Assembly (NCBI RefSeq): GCF_030580865.1
Contig: NZ_JAUQSY010000001.1
Location: forward strand, 124,001 to 188,000
Source of the DNA: Hymenobacter aranciens
Lineage (GTDB): Bacteria > Bacteroidota > Bacteroidia > Cytophagales > Hymenobacteraceae
Reading direction: 5' to 3'
Length of the DNA: 64,000 bases
This document shows, piece after piece, positions 34,229 to 42,601 of this stretch; position 1 is the first letter of the stretch, and every line of letters starts with the position of its first letter. Under the pieces are notes generated by a model, which was not told where the DNA came from, ran no database searches, and saw only the letters and a program-made list of their open reading frames with translations. A program made the position numbers and the translations under genes.

Positions 34229-35458
34229 ATGCAAAACCTGCTCGCCAAATTTGAGACCAAACGTCCCGAAATAGTATTTGAATGGAAAGATTCTGAAACG
34301 GAAGCTGAAGGCTGGGTGGTCATTAACTCGCTACGGGGCGGGGCCGCCGGCGGCGGCACCCGCATGCGCAAGGGCTTGGATAAGCGGGAAGTGGAAAGCC
34401 TGGCCAAAACGATGGAGGTCAAGTTTACAGTATCCGGCCCGGCCATCGGGGGGGCCAAGTCGGGCATCAATTTCGACCCGCAGGACCCCCGCAAGCGCGG
34501 CGTACTGGAGCGGTGGTACCGGGCCGTAATCCCGCTGCTAAAGAATTATTACGGCACCGGTGGTGACCTTAACGTGGATGAAATCCACGAGGTTATTCCT
34601 ATTACTGAAGAATACGGCCTCTGGCACCCCCAGGAGGGCGTCGTGACGGGCCACTACCGCGCCACCGAACCCCAGAAAATCCAAAAGCTCGGCCAGCTCC
34701 GCCAGGGCGTTGTCAAAGTGGTGGAAGACGCCACCTTCTCGCCCAACCTGGCCCGCAAATACACCATCGCCGACCTCATCACTGGCTACGGCGTGGCCGA
34801 GGCCGTGGGCCACTACTACCGCTTGTGGCTGGACGGCAACCTGCAAGGCCAACGTGCTATTATCCAGGGTTGGGGCAACGTGGGCGCGGCGGCGGCCTAC
34901 TACCTGGCCGGGAAGGGCGTGCGCGTGGTCGGCATCATCGACCGGGCCGGCGGGCTGATTAAGGAGGAAGGCTTCACGCTGGAGGAAATCCGGGCGCTGC
35001 TGCTGGCCCGCGATGGTAACGCGCTGTTTGCCGATAACCTGCTGCCCTTTGCGGAGGTGAACGAGAAAATCTGGTCCATCGGGGCCGATATTTTCATCCC
35101 CGCCGCGGCTTCGCGGCTCGTGACGCGGGAGCAGGTGGAGCAATTGCTGGCCGGCGGCCTCCAGGTCATCAGCTGCGGCGCCAATGTGCCGTTTGCCGAC
35201 CCGGAAATTTTCTTCGGTGCTACCGGCGAATTTGCGGACCAGCACACCGGCGTAGTGCCCGATTTCATCGCCAACTGCGGCATGGCGCGGGTGTTTGCCT
35301 ACCTCATGGAAACCGGCGCCGAGATTACCGACCAAGCCATTTTTGCGGATACCTCGCGCATTATCGGGGCGGCGCTGGAGCGGACGCATGCCGAGCATAA
35401 GGAGCGCACGGGCGTGGCGCAGCATGCCTTTGAGGTGGCGTTGCAGCAACTGGTGTGA
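34229..35458 (+). CDS. Glu/Leu/Phe/Val dehydrogenase, glutamate-dehydrogenase-like
   Basis: 409 residues. The catalytic Lys lies in VSGPAIGGAKSGINFDP and the dinucleotide fold in IQGWGNVGAAAAYYLAGKGV. It differs from the leucine dehydrogenase at 27415 in length and in the active-site block, so the two probably differ in substrate. Function: reversible oxidative deamination linking an amino acid to a 2-keto acid. The gene is divergent from the ArsR-like regulator, which could control it. Confidence 0.85.
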   Translation: MQNLLAKFETKRPEIVFEWKDSETEAEGWVVINSLRGGAAGGGTRMRKGLDKREVESLAKTMEVKFTVSGPAIGGAKSGINFDPQDPRKRGVLERWYRAVIPLLKNYYGTGGDLNVDEIHEVIPITEEYGLWHPQEGVVTGHYRATEPQKIQKLGQLRQGVVKVVEDATFSPNLARKYTIADLITGYGVAEAVGHYYRLWLDGNLQGQRAIIQGWGNVGAAAAYYLAGKGVRVVGIIDRAGGLIKEEGFTLEEIRALLLARDGNALFADNLLPFAEVNEKIWSIGADIFIPAAASRLVTREQVEQLLAGGLQVISCGANVPFADPEIFFGATGEFADQHTGVVPDFIANCGMARVFAYLMETGAEITDQAIFADTSRIIGAALERTHAEHKERTGVAQHAFEVALQQLV

Positions 35459-35461
35459 TTG

Positions 35462-35675
35462 TAGAACGATAAACTCCCCTCCTTGGAAAGGAGGGGATGT
35501 TTTCGCGCCAGCGAAAACGGGGGTGGTTGAACCGTCCGCGCCGGTTGGGCTTTTAAAGTAGCTTAAATAAAAGTCACTGCGTCGTTCTAACGGCGCGACC
35601 GGGCGAACCACCCCCGTTCGCGCCTCTTCGGCGCTCACATCCCCTCCTTTCCAAGGAGGGGGGCTTATCGTTCTA
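35462..35675. repeat. 214-nt multi-stem palindrome
   Basis: Outer ends TAGAACGATAA (35462-35472) and TTATCGTTCTA (35665-35675) pair exactly. Each arm carries its own CCCCTCCTT..AAGGAGGGG stem and a second TTCGC..GCGAA stem. Next come inverted GGGGGTGGTT / AACCACCCCC blocks. About 75 nt in the middle is unpaired. It occupies the spacer between the dehydrogenase and the LOG gene. Confidence 0.88.
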
Positions 35676-35725
35676 TTTACCCTTACATTTCACCGTTTCG
35701 GCATAATTCCCTAACTTGCATGCCC

Positions 35726-35768
35726 TACTTTTGGTCGCTCCGCCCGATGGAGCGACTTTTCTTTTTTT
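35726..35768 (+). promoter_or_regulatory. promoter box abutting a terminator, upstream of LOG gene
   Basis: TACTTTTG (35726-35733) is followed at once by GTCGCTCC / GGAGCGAC (35734-35741, 35749-35756) and a long T-run to 35768, then the ATG at 35778. Read-through RNA would terminate here. RNA started from this box would begin inside the 5' arm. Confidence 0.55.
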
Positions 35769-35777
35769 AAAATTCCC

Positions 35778-36641
35778 ATGTCGAAACTTAAAAAGACCAG
35801 CAAAACCAAGCTCGCCGACGAAATTCTGAATGCGGGCAGCGGTCAGACCATCCAGCAACCCAACGTCAACGACGACAAGCTTACCACCATTTCCGACATG
35901 CGCGAGCAGGCCACCGGCGAGCGCACCATCGCGCTTGAGGATGAGCAGCGCGTGCGCCAGTCGTTCGTGGACAAGGACTGGAACGAAATCCGTATTGCCG
36001 ACAGCTGGCAGATTTTCAAGATAATGGCCGAGTTTGTGGAAGGCTTCGAGAAGCTCTCTAAAATCGGCCCCTGCGTGAGCATCTTTGGTTCGGCCCGCAC
36101 TAAGCCTGAGAATCCGTATTACCAGATGGCCGAGGAAATTGCGGCCAAACTGGTGCGCCACGGCTACGGCGTGATTACGGGCGGCGGCCCCGGCATTATG
36201 GAAGCTGGCAACAAGGGTGCTCGTGCCGAAGGCGGTAAGTCGGTGGGTTTGAACATCGAGCTGCCTTTCGAGCAGACGCACAACATCTACATCGACCAGG
36301 ACAAGTGCATCGACTTCGACTACTTCTTCGTGCGCAAGGTGATGTTTGTGAAGTACGCGCAGGCCTTTGTGGGCATGCCCGGCGGCTTCGGTACGCTCGA
36401 CGAGCTATTTGAGGCCCTGACGCTGATTCAGACCAAGAAAATCGGGCGCTTCCCCATCGTGCTGGTCGGCTCGGCCTACTGGAACGGGATGCTCGACTGG
36501 ATTAAGAATGTGATGCTGAAGGAGGAGCACAACATCTCGGCTGAGGATTTGAACTTGGTGCAAATCGTGGACGACGCCAGCGAGGCGGTGAAAATCATCG
36601 ACGACTTCTACCACAAGTATTCGTTGTCGCCGAACTTCTAA
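35778..36641 (+). CDS. LOG-family (TIGR00730-type) Rossmann-fold protein
   Basis: 287 residues. Residues about 100-260 hold VSIFGSAR, the VITGGGPGIMEAGNKGA block and PGGFGTLDELFEALTL, the defining motifs of cytokinin-riboside-monophosphate phosphoribohydrolase relatives. It has an N-terminal extension of about 90 charged residues. Its enzymatic role would be removal of ribose phosphate from a nucleotide. The physiological substrate in bacteria of this type is uncertain. Confidence 0.88.
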   Translation: MSKLKKTSKTKLADEILNAGSGQTIQQPNVNDDKLTTISDMREQATGERTIALEDEQRVRQSFVDKDWNEIRIADSWQIFKIMAEFVEGFEKLSKIGPCVSIFGSARTKPENPYYQMAEEIAAKLVRHGYGVITGGGPGIMEAGNKGARAEGGKSVGLNIELPFEQTHNIYIDQDKCIDFDYFFVRKVMFVKYAQAFVGMPGGFGTLDELFEALTLIQTKKIGRFPIVLVGSAYWNGMLDWIKNVMLKEEHNISAEDLNLVQIVDDASEAVKIIDDFYHKYSLSPNF

Positions 36642-36705
36642 AATCGCTGGTTTTCGCGGATTAACCGTAATTTCATTGATTTTATTTCGGCTGAAAATCA
36701 AAAGG

Positions 36706-36738
36706 AGCCGTTCCGTAAGGAGCGGCTTCTTTATTTTG
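36706..36738 (+). terminator. terminator of LOG gene overlapping a promoter-like box
   Basis: Stem AGCCGTTCC / GGAGCGGCT (one G-T pair) with a T-rich run. TTATTTTG (36731-36738), one mismatch from TAnnTTTG, lies in that run and is five bases before the ATG at 36744. Confidence 0.7.
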
Positions 36739-36743
36739 TGGCA

Positions 36744-37934
36744 ATGAGCGTGAGCGAACAACCAGCGGAAGAATACGATTACCTGATTATCGGTGGCGGC
36801 GCGGCGGGGCTGAGTCTGGCGTATCACATGGCGCAGGAACCGCGGCTGGCGGACAAGCGGGTGCTGCTGCTGGAGCCGGAAGCCAAGACGCAGAACGACC
36901 GCACCTGGTCATTCTGGGCGGATGAGCCGTCGCCGTTTGACGGCATTGTAGTGGGGGAGTGGCGGCAAATTGCTTTCCGCAGCCCCGGTTTCGAGCGCGT
37001 TTTCGACCTGGGGCGCTACCGGTACAAGACTATCCGGGGAGTTGATTACTACCGGTTTGTACAAGCCGCGCTGGCGGCCCGGCCGCAGCAGTTTAGGGTG
37101 CTACGTGGGGTAGTGTCGGAGTTGGTGAAGGAAGGCGACAGGGTGACTGCTCGCAGCACCGCCGGGGATTTTCGGGCCCGCTACGCCTTCGATAGCCGCC
37201 CGCCCCGCATCCAGCCGCGACCGGATAAATACCACTACCAGGTGCAGCACTTTGTGGGTTGGGAAGTAGAAACCGATATTGATGTTTTCAACCCCGAGGT
37301 AGCGGAGTTTATGGACTTTCGGGGTGAGCAGCAACAGGAAGCGCGGTTTATCTACGTGCTGCCTTTCTCGCGGCGCAAGGCGCTGGTTGAATACACCTTG
37401 TTCTCGGGTGCGCCGTTGGAAAAGAGTGAGTATGAAGCCGCTTTGCGGGAGTATTTGAGCACTACGCTCGGCTTGCAGGATTACCGGATTACGGACGAAG
37501 AAGTCGGGGCCATTCCCATGACTGACCATCCGCTGCCGGCGCAAACCGGGCCGAATATCGTCAACATCGGCACGCGGGGCGGGCGGGCCAAGGCCAGCAC
37601 CGGCTACGCGTTTAAGCGCATTCAGCAGCAGTCGGCGCGGCTGGCGGCGGCGCTGGCAGCTACCGGCCAACTGCCCGAGGATGTGACAGGGGATAAATGG
37701 CAATTCCGGCTATTCGACACATTGCTGCTGGATATCATGCAGCGGCGGGGCGAAACTACACGGGACATTTTCGCCCAGCTTTTTGCCAATAACCCGGTGG
37801 AGCGCATCTTCCGGTTCCTGGATGAGCGCACGTCGTGGGTTGATAACCTACGAATTATGAACTCAGTGCCGGCCGGGCCGTTCATGCGCTCCATCTGGCA
37901 GGTGCTACGCGGGCGGCCGGGGCGCCGCCTCTAG
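36744..37934 (+). CDS. lycopene cyclase family protein
   Basis: About 396 residues from the ATG at 36744 (a GTG two codons earlier is possible). FAD/NAD-binding opening DYLIIGGGAAGLSLAYHM, followed by the lycopene-cyclase blocks NDRTWSFWAD, PFSRRKALVEYTLFS and RGGRAKASTGYAFKRIQ. It should cyclise the ends of lycopene to make beta-carotene-type pigments, matching the pigmented habit of this group. No other carotenoid gene is adjacent. Its last 30 bases overlap the convergent ABC ATPase gene. Confidence 0.9.
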   Translation: MSVSEQPAEEYDYLIIGGGAAGLSLAYHMAQEPRLADKRVLLLEPEAKTQNDRTWSFWADEPSPFDGIVVGEWRQIAFRSPGFERVFDLGRYRYKTIRGVDYYRFVQAALAARPQQFRVLRGVVSELVKEGDRVTARSTAGDFRARYAFDSRPPRIQPRPDKYHYQVQHFVGWEVETDIDVFNPEVAEFMDFRGEQQQEARFIYVLPFSRRKALVEYTLFSGAPLEKSEYEAALREYLSTTLGLQDYRITDEEVGAIPMTDHPLPAQTGPNIVNIGTRGGRAKASTGYAFKRIQQQSARLAAALAATGQLPEDVTGDKWQFRLFDTLLLDIMQRRGETTRDIFAQLFANNPVERIFRFLDERTSWVDNLRIMNSVPAGPFMRSIWQVLRGRPGRRL

Positions 37935-38657
37935 CACGGCGCGGGCTTCGCGCACGCTGGCGGCGGAAATGGGGCGAAGCGTAGGCGTATCCTCGGCCAG
38001 ATTGAAGAGGAAGCCAGTTGTTTCCGTCAAGCTGTCAATGTCATGCGTGCTACAGAGCACGGTTTTGCCCTCGCGCTGCACCCAGCCGTGGATGAGGTCG
38101 AACACGCGGCGGCGGTAGTACACGTCGAGCTGCTGGGTGGGCTCGTCGAGCAGGTATAGGGCCGCATCGTGCAGGCTGAGCTGGGCCAGCCACACCAGCT
38201 GCTGCTCGCCGCCGGAGAGCTGCGTGAAGTCGCGGGCGGCTAGGTGCGGGGCGCCTACGGCCACCAAGGCGGCGTCGGCACGTGCATAATCATCAGGCGC
38301 ATAAGCGCTGAGCATGCTGTGATGGCGGTAGCGGCCCATCAGCACCAACTCGCGCACGGTGATGGAAAAGTCGATGGCGCCGCGCTGCGGCAGGTAGCCC
38401 AAGTGGCCGCTGCTGGCGGGGCGGCGTAGCGTGCGCAGCTCCTGCCCGGCCAGCTGAATACTACCCTGGTAGGGCAGTTGGCCGGTGAGGACGCGGAATA
38501 GGGTCGTCTTACCCTGGCCATTGTGGCCTAGGACGGCGACGAAAGCCGGCCCGGGCAGGCACAAAAAAAGGTTGCGGAGCAATACCCGATTTGGGTAGCC
38601 CGCAACCAGATTTTCAATGTTTAGTGCTTGGTGCTTGGTGCTTAGTGCCTGGTGCAT
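37905..38657 (-). CDS. ABC transporter ATP-binding protein, start codon inside a repeat
   Basis: 250 residues. Walker A GHNGQGKTT, signature LSGGEQQL, Walker B ALYLLDEPTQQLDV and switch region CSTHDIDSLTE resemble the FecE/BtuD/metal-importer class. No permease gene is adjacent. The first 13 codons (MHQALSTKHQALN) are translated repeat DNA (GCACCAAGCACTAA words). The usual start of such proteins (IENLVAGYPNR) only begins after it. The native start may have been replaced by the repeat's ATG. Confidence 0.8.
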   Translation of the reverse strand: MHQALSTKHQALNIENLVAGYPNRVLLRNLFLCLPGPAFVAVLGHNGQGKTTLFRVLTGQLPYQGSIQLAGQELRTLRRPASSGHLGYLPQRGAIDFSITVRELVLMGRYRHHSMLSAYAPDDYARADAALVAVGAPHLAARDFTQLSGGEQQLVWLAQLSLHDAALYLLDEPTQQLDVYYRRRVFDLIHGWVQREGKTVLCSTHDIDSLTETTGFLFNLAEDTPTLRPISAASVREARAVLEAAPRPPA

Positions 38658-38699
38658 TACTTATTTAAGCTAACGCCTGCTAACTAAGCACCATGCGCT
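38622..38699. repeat. short-word palindrome, GTGCTTGGT / ACTAAGCACC
   Basis: Left arm (38622-38656) is four tandem variants of GTGCTTGGT. Right arm (38681-38699) is TAACTAAGCACCATGCGCT. The left arm lies inside the 5' end of the ABC ATPase gene, and the right arm lies between it and the DUF2795 gene. Confidence 0.75.
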
Positions 38700-38721
38700 G
38701 ACGGACAAGCGCCAAAAAACC

Positions 38722-38943
38722 TTAATACTCGTCCTCGTTGAACATGAAGTCCTCTTTGGTCGGATAGTCGGGCCAAACCTCCTCGATGTTTTCGTAGGGC
38801 TGGCCGTCGTCTTCCAGGGCTTGCAGGTTTTCCACCACTTCCATGGGGGCCCCCGAGCGGATGGAGAAGTCAATCAGTTCGTCTTTGGTGGCGGGCCAGG
38901 GGGCATCTTCCAGGTAGGAAGCGAGTTCGAGAGTCCAGTACAT
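38722..38943 (-). CDS. small DUF2795-like protein
   Basis: 73 residues from the ATG at 38943, very acidic (ends PTKEDFMFNEDEY). The block ATKDELIDFSIRSGAPMEVVENLQALED fits DUF2795, a small helical domain found alone in Bacteroidota. No signal peptide. A TATCTTCG box lies 25 bases upstream on minus (38975-38968). Its function is unknown. Confidence 0.78.
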   Translation of the reverse strand: MYWTLELASYLEDAPWPATKDELIDFSIRSGAPMEVVENLQALEDDGQPYENIEEVWPDYPTKEDFMFNEDEY

Positions 38944-39043
38944 AGTAAACGGGTAAAAAAAGGTTGGCGAAGATAAGCGTTTCTGGCGCACAATCCCCGG
39001 GTGGGAAAAGCTTGGAAGCGACAACGTAAACCGCCGTCGAAAG

Positions 39044-40366
39044 TTAGCTGCCGGCCTGGGCCTGCTGGCTAAAGATAACAATGAGGTCGTTTTTGGTGCG
39101 GATTTTCCGCTCGAAGGAGCGGACTTTGGTTTGCAGCATCTGCCGGAACGAGTCGTTGGCCGGGCTGGAGCTGAGCTTGTCGAGATTGTCCTGCACCACG
39201 GCCAGCTCCTGGTGGTCGGTTTTGAGCAGCTCGCGCAGGGTTTCGGCCCGGAAGCGGGCGCGCTCGGCCGGCGTGCCGGCGGGCTCGCCGCCGGGCAGCT
39301 TGCGCAAGTAGTATTCCAGGGCACTGAGCTCGAATACTTTGTCGCAGGCCACCATGAAGCGGTGCCAGATACGGTCGGATTCCTCGCCGCGCACGGTGCC
39401 AACCTGTTTCCACTCGGCCTGCAGGTTTTTGGCCTGCTGGATGGCCTCGTTGGGCGGCACTTCCATCAGGGCCTCGGCGCGCTCGGCCAAGCGGCGCTTG
39501 CGGGCCAGCAGCTCCTCGGGGCCGGCGGCGCCGCTGGCGGTAGCGCCGGTGGCCTGCTGCGTCTGGATGTGGACCTTGAGGCGCTCGAAGAAGTAGTTGT
39601 TGGCGGCACGGAAGCGCGTCCAGAGTTCGGCGGCCTGCTTTTTGGGCAAGGTGCCATTCACTTCGCGCCAAGCCTGTTGCAATAGCTTGAGCTGCTTGGA
39701 GGCCGTCTCGAACTGCGTGGATTCCTTGAGCTTTTCGGCCTGGTTGATAAGGTCGCGGTACCGCATGATGGTGCGGCCGGCCATAGCTTTTTTATCAGCC
39801 TGGAAGGCTTTGCGGCGGTCGAAAAACACCTGGATAGCCGCCTGGAAGCGGGTTTCCAGCTGCTCGTTGAGCTCCTTGCTCACGGGGCCGGTTTTGAGCC
39901 AGCCCTGGCGCAGGTCTTTCACTACTTCGCTGGCCGACACCCATTCCACGCTGTCGCGCAGGGCCTCGGCCTGGGCAATGAAGTCTTGCTTGGCGGCGAG
40001 GTTTTTCTCGCGGTTTTGCTGGATGGTGACGCTCAAGCCTTCTTCGGCCTGGGAGATGCGCTGGTGCAGGCCGGCGAAATCGCCGAGGCCTTCGAAAGTC
40101 AGCAGCTGCTCCTTGAGGTGGATGGCCTTCATCAGGAAGGAGCCGCCGTTTTCGGCAGTGGCCATATTCGCCAGCGTCTCTTCGACTTTGGCGCGCATAA
40201 GAGTATCAAAACGTTGGGCGAAATAGAGGAGGGCGGCATCGGCCGTCTTCTTCACCACACCAATCTGGCGGGCCGCCTGGCCTAATACCGGGCGCAGCCA
40301 AACGCCATCGTTTTCCACGTAGCCGTAGCGTCGAGCTTCAGCCAGCAAGTGGTCGGTTGGTTCCAT
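39044..40366 (-). CDS. DUF349-repeat protein
   Basis: 440 residues, almost entirely charged alpha-helix with several DUF349-type repeats (WLKTGPVSKELNEQLETRFQAAIQVFFDRRKAFQ, WREVNGTLPKKQAAELWTRFRAANNYFFERLK, WKQVGTVRGEESDRIWHRFMVACDKVF). Likely cytoplasmic. The family is uncharacterised. A possible TAAACTTG box lies about 60 bases upstream. Confidence 0.85.
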   Translation of the reverse strand: MEPTDHLLAEARRYGYVENDGVWLRPVLGQAARQIGVVKKTADAALLYFAQRFDTLMRAKVEETLANMATAENGGSFLMKAIHLKEQLLTFEGLGDFAGLHQRISQAEEGLSVTIQQNREKNLAAKQDFIAQAEALRDSVEWVSASEVVKDLRQGWLKTGPVSKELNEQLETRFQAAIQVFFDRRKAFQADKKAMAGRTIMRYRDLINQAEKLKESTQFETASKQLKLLQQAWREVNGTLPKKQAAELWTRFRAANNYFFERLKVHIQTQQATGATASGAAGPEELLARKRRLAERAEALMEVPPNEAIQQAKNLQAEWKQVGTVRGEESDRIWHRFMVACDKVFELSALEYYLRKLPGGEPAGTPAERARFRAETLRELLKTDHQELAVVQDNLDKLSSSPANDSFRQMLQTKVRSFERKIRTKNDLIVIFSQQAQAGS

Positions 40367-40856
40367 AAATCAAACTCGGGAATAGAAGGGCAGAAAGTGT
40401 GTTGGGGGTAGCGCGTGGTGCGGGAAGGAATTACAAGTTTACGCGAAAAAATCAGGGAATCCGCTTTTTGCAGACTGATTGATTAATCCGGCGAATGGGC
40501 AAGGTAGGGCCGCGCGCCGAATGTGCGCAAGTGTTGCGTGCCGTATTTCGGTGAAATGTCTGATTGGCAAAGCAGAATGAGCGAGCGGCGCGGCGAAGGC
40601 AATCGACGCTGAGTAAGCTCTACGTGGCAAAATGTTGAGGCGTTTTAGAAAATCGTTTGCACTTTTCCTGTCATTCCGGGCGCCGTGAAGAGCCTGCTTA
40701 GGGCTGAACGGCCAGCGGCTAGCCGGCTTGTCTGCGCGGGAGCAGGTCCTTCGCTACATTCAGCGTAGTAGTTTTTACCCTGCTTCATTCGGCCAGCCGC
40801 CTAAATCAAGGTAGCTTTGTTACTCTAACACTGCCACCCTTTCACCCGTTTTTTCC
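40367..40856. other. 490-nt divergent intergenic region
   Basis: No gene could be supported. It contains the upstream region of the DUF349 gene, a decayed repeat-like stretch (about 40670-40770, with GTCATTCCGGGCG and GGTCCTTCGCTACATTCAGCG words related to the 25286 element), and a TAGCTTTG box (40812-40819) 37 bases before ettA. Confidence 0.5.
40812..40819 (+). promoter_or_regulatory. -7 box for ettA
   Basis: TAGCTTTG, an exact TAnnTTTG match, with a 37-nt leader. No TTG at the expected -33 distance. Confidence 0.45.
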
Positions 40857-42524
40857 ATGTCGGACCAGCCTACGATTATCTTCAGCATGGCCGGGGTAAG
40901 CAAGATTTACCCGCCGCAGAAGCAAGTTCTCAAAAACATTTACCTCTCGTTTTTCTACGGCGCCAAAATCGGCGTGCTCGGCCTCAACGGCTCGGGCAAG
41001 TCGAGTTTGCTGAAAATCATTGCCGGGGTTGACAAGCAGTTTCAGGGCGAAGTGGTGTGGTCGCCGGGCTACTCGGTGGGCTACCTGGAGCAGGAGCCGC
41101 AGCTCGACCCCACCAAAACCGTGCGCGAAGTGGTGGAGGAAGGCGTGGCCGAAACCGTGCGGCTGCTCAAGGAGTTCGATGAAATCAACGAAGCCTTTGG
41201 GGCCGAGGATGCCGACTTCGACAAGCTGCTGGAGCGCCAGGGCACTGTGCAGGAGCGCCTCGACCAGCTCGACGCCTGGAACCTCGACAACAAGCTGGAG
41301 CGCGCCATGGACGCCCTGCGCACCCCGCCGGAGGATGCCATCATCGGCAACCTCTCGGGCGGCGAGAAGCGCCGGGTGGCGCTGTGCCGCCTGCTTCTAC
41401 AGGAGCCCGATGTGCTGCTGCTCGACGAACCGACCAACCACTTGGACGCCGAAAGCGTGCTCTGGCTGGAGCAGTACCTGCAGCAGTACAAAGGCACCGT
41501 GATTGCCGTAACCCACGACCGTTACTTCCTGGACAACGTGGCGGGCTGGATTCTGGAGCTGGACCGCGGCTCGGGCATTCCGTGGAAGGGCAACTACAGC
41601 AGCTGGCTCGACCAGAAAACCACCCGCCTGGCGCAGGAGGAAAACACCGAAAGCAAGCGCATGAAGACGCTGCAGCGCGAGCTGGAGTGGGTACGGATGT
41701 CGCCCAAAGCCCGCCAGAGCAAGGGCAAGGCCCGCCTGGCCAACTACGACAAGCTGGCCAGCGAGGAAGCCAAGGACAAGGAGCAGAAGCTGGAGCTGTT
41801 CATTCCCGACGGCCCGCGCCTGGGCGCGCAGGTGATTGAGGCCGAGGGCTTGCGTAAGGCATTTGGTGACAAGCTGCTGTTTGAAAACCTGAGCTTCTCG
41901 CTGCCGCAGGGTGGCATTGTGGGTATCATCGGGCCGAACGGGGCGGGCAAGACGACGCTCTTCCGCATGATAACCGACCAGATGCAGCCCGACGCGGGCA
42001 CCTTCGAAGTGGGGCCGACGGTGCAGACGGCCTACATCGACCAGCAGCACGACTCGCTGGACCCTAATAAGTCGGTGTTTGAAACCATCACGGGCGGCAC
42101 CGAAACCATGCTGCTGGCCGGCCGCCCGGTAAACTCGCGGGCCTACGTGAGCAAGTTCAACTTCGGCGGCGGCGACCAGGAGAAGAAGGTGGCGATGCTG
42201 AGCGGTGGGGAGAAAAACCGCGTCCACCTGGCCATGACGCTCAAGCAGGGCGCCAACCTGCTGCTGCTCGATGAGCCCACCAACGACCTGGACGTAAATG
42301 CCATCCGGGCGCTGGAGGACGCGCTGGAGAACTTCGCCGGCTGCGCCGTTATCATCAGCCACGACCGCTGGTTCCTGGACCGGCTGGCGACGCACATCCT
42401 GGCCTTCGAGGGCGACTCGGAGGTGGTGTGGTTCGAGGGCAATTTCACCGATTACGAGGAGGCCAAGAAGAAGCGCCTCGGCGACGTGGAGCCGAAGCGC
42501 GTGCGGTATAAAAAGCTGGGGTAG
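40857..42524 (+). CDS. ettA: energy-dependent translational throttle protein (ABC-F)
   Basis: 555 residues, the same length as E. coli EttA. Two ATPase domains carry Walker A GLNGSGKSS and GPNGAGKTT, signatures LSGGEKRR and LSGGEKNR, and LLLDEPTNHLD/LLLDEPTNDLD. They are joined by a charged linker (about 240-320). There are no membrane segments. EttA binds the ribosomal E site and gates the first elongation step according to ATP/ADP level. Confidence 0.93.
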   Translation: MSDQPTIIFSMAGVSKIYPPQKQVLKNIYLSFFYGAKIGVLGLNGSGKSSLLKIIAGVDKQFQGEVVWSPGYSVGYLEQEPQLDPTKTVREVVEEGVAETVRLLKEFDEINEAFGAEDADFDKLLERQGTVQERLDQLDAWNLDNKLERAMDALRTPPEDAIIGNLSGGEKRRVALCRLLLQEPDVLLLDEPTNHLDAESVLWLEQYLQQYKGTVIAVTHDRYFLDNVAGWILELDRGSGIPWKGNYSSWLDQKTTRLAQEENTESKRMKTLQRELEWVRMSPKARQSKGKARLANYDKLASEEAKDKEQKLELFIPDGPRLGAQVIEAEGLRKAFGDKLLFENLSFSLPQGGIVGIIGPNGAGKTTLFRMITDQMQPDAGTFEVGPTVQTAYIDQQHDSLDPNKSVFETITGGTETMLLAGRPVNSRAYVSKFNFGGGDQEKKVAMLSGGEKNRVHLAMTLKQGANLLLLDEPTNDLDVNAIRALEDALENFAGCAVIISHDRWFLDRLATHILAFEGDSEVVWFEGNFTDYEEAKKKRLGDVEPKRVRYKKLG

Positions 42525-42555
42525 TACCCCAACTGCGCAGTTGTTTCAATCAAAA

Positions 42556-42586
42556 CAAGCCGCCGGAGCGTACCTCCGGCGGCTTG
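42556..42586 (+). terminator. strong hairpin between ettA and nhaA
   Basis: Perfect 12-nt stem CAAGCCGCCGGA / TCCGGCGGCTTG with a 7-nt loop. The following T content is low (GTGGCTTTC), so it may end ettA transcripts or be part of the nhaA leader, which starts 15 bases later. Confidence 0.7.
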
Positions 42587-42601
42587 TGGCTTTCACTGAT
42601 T

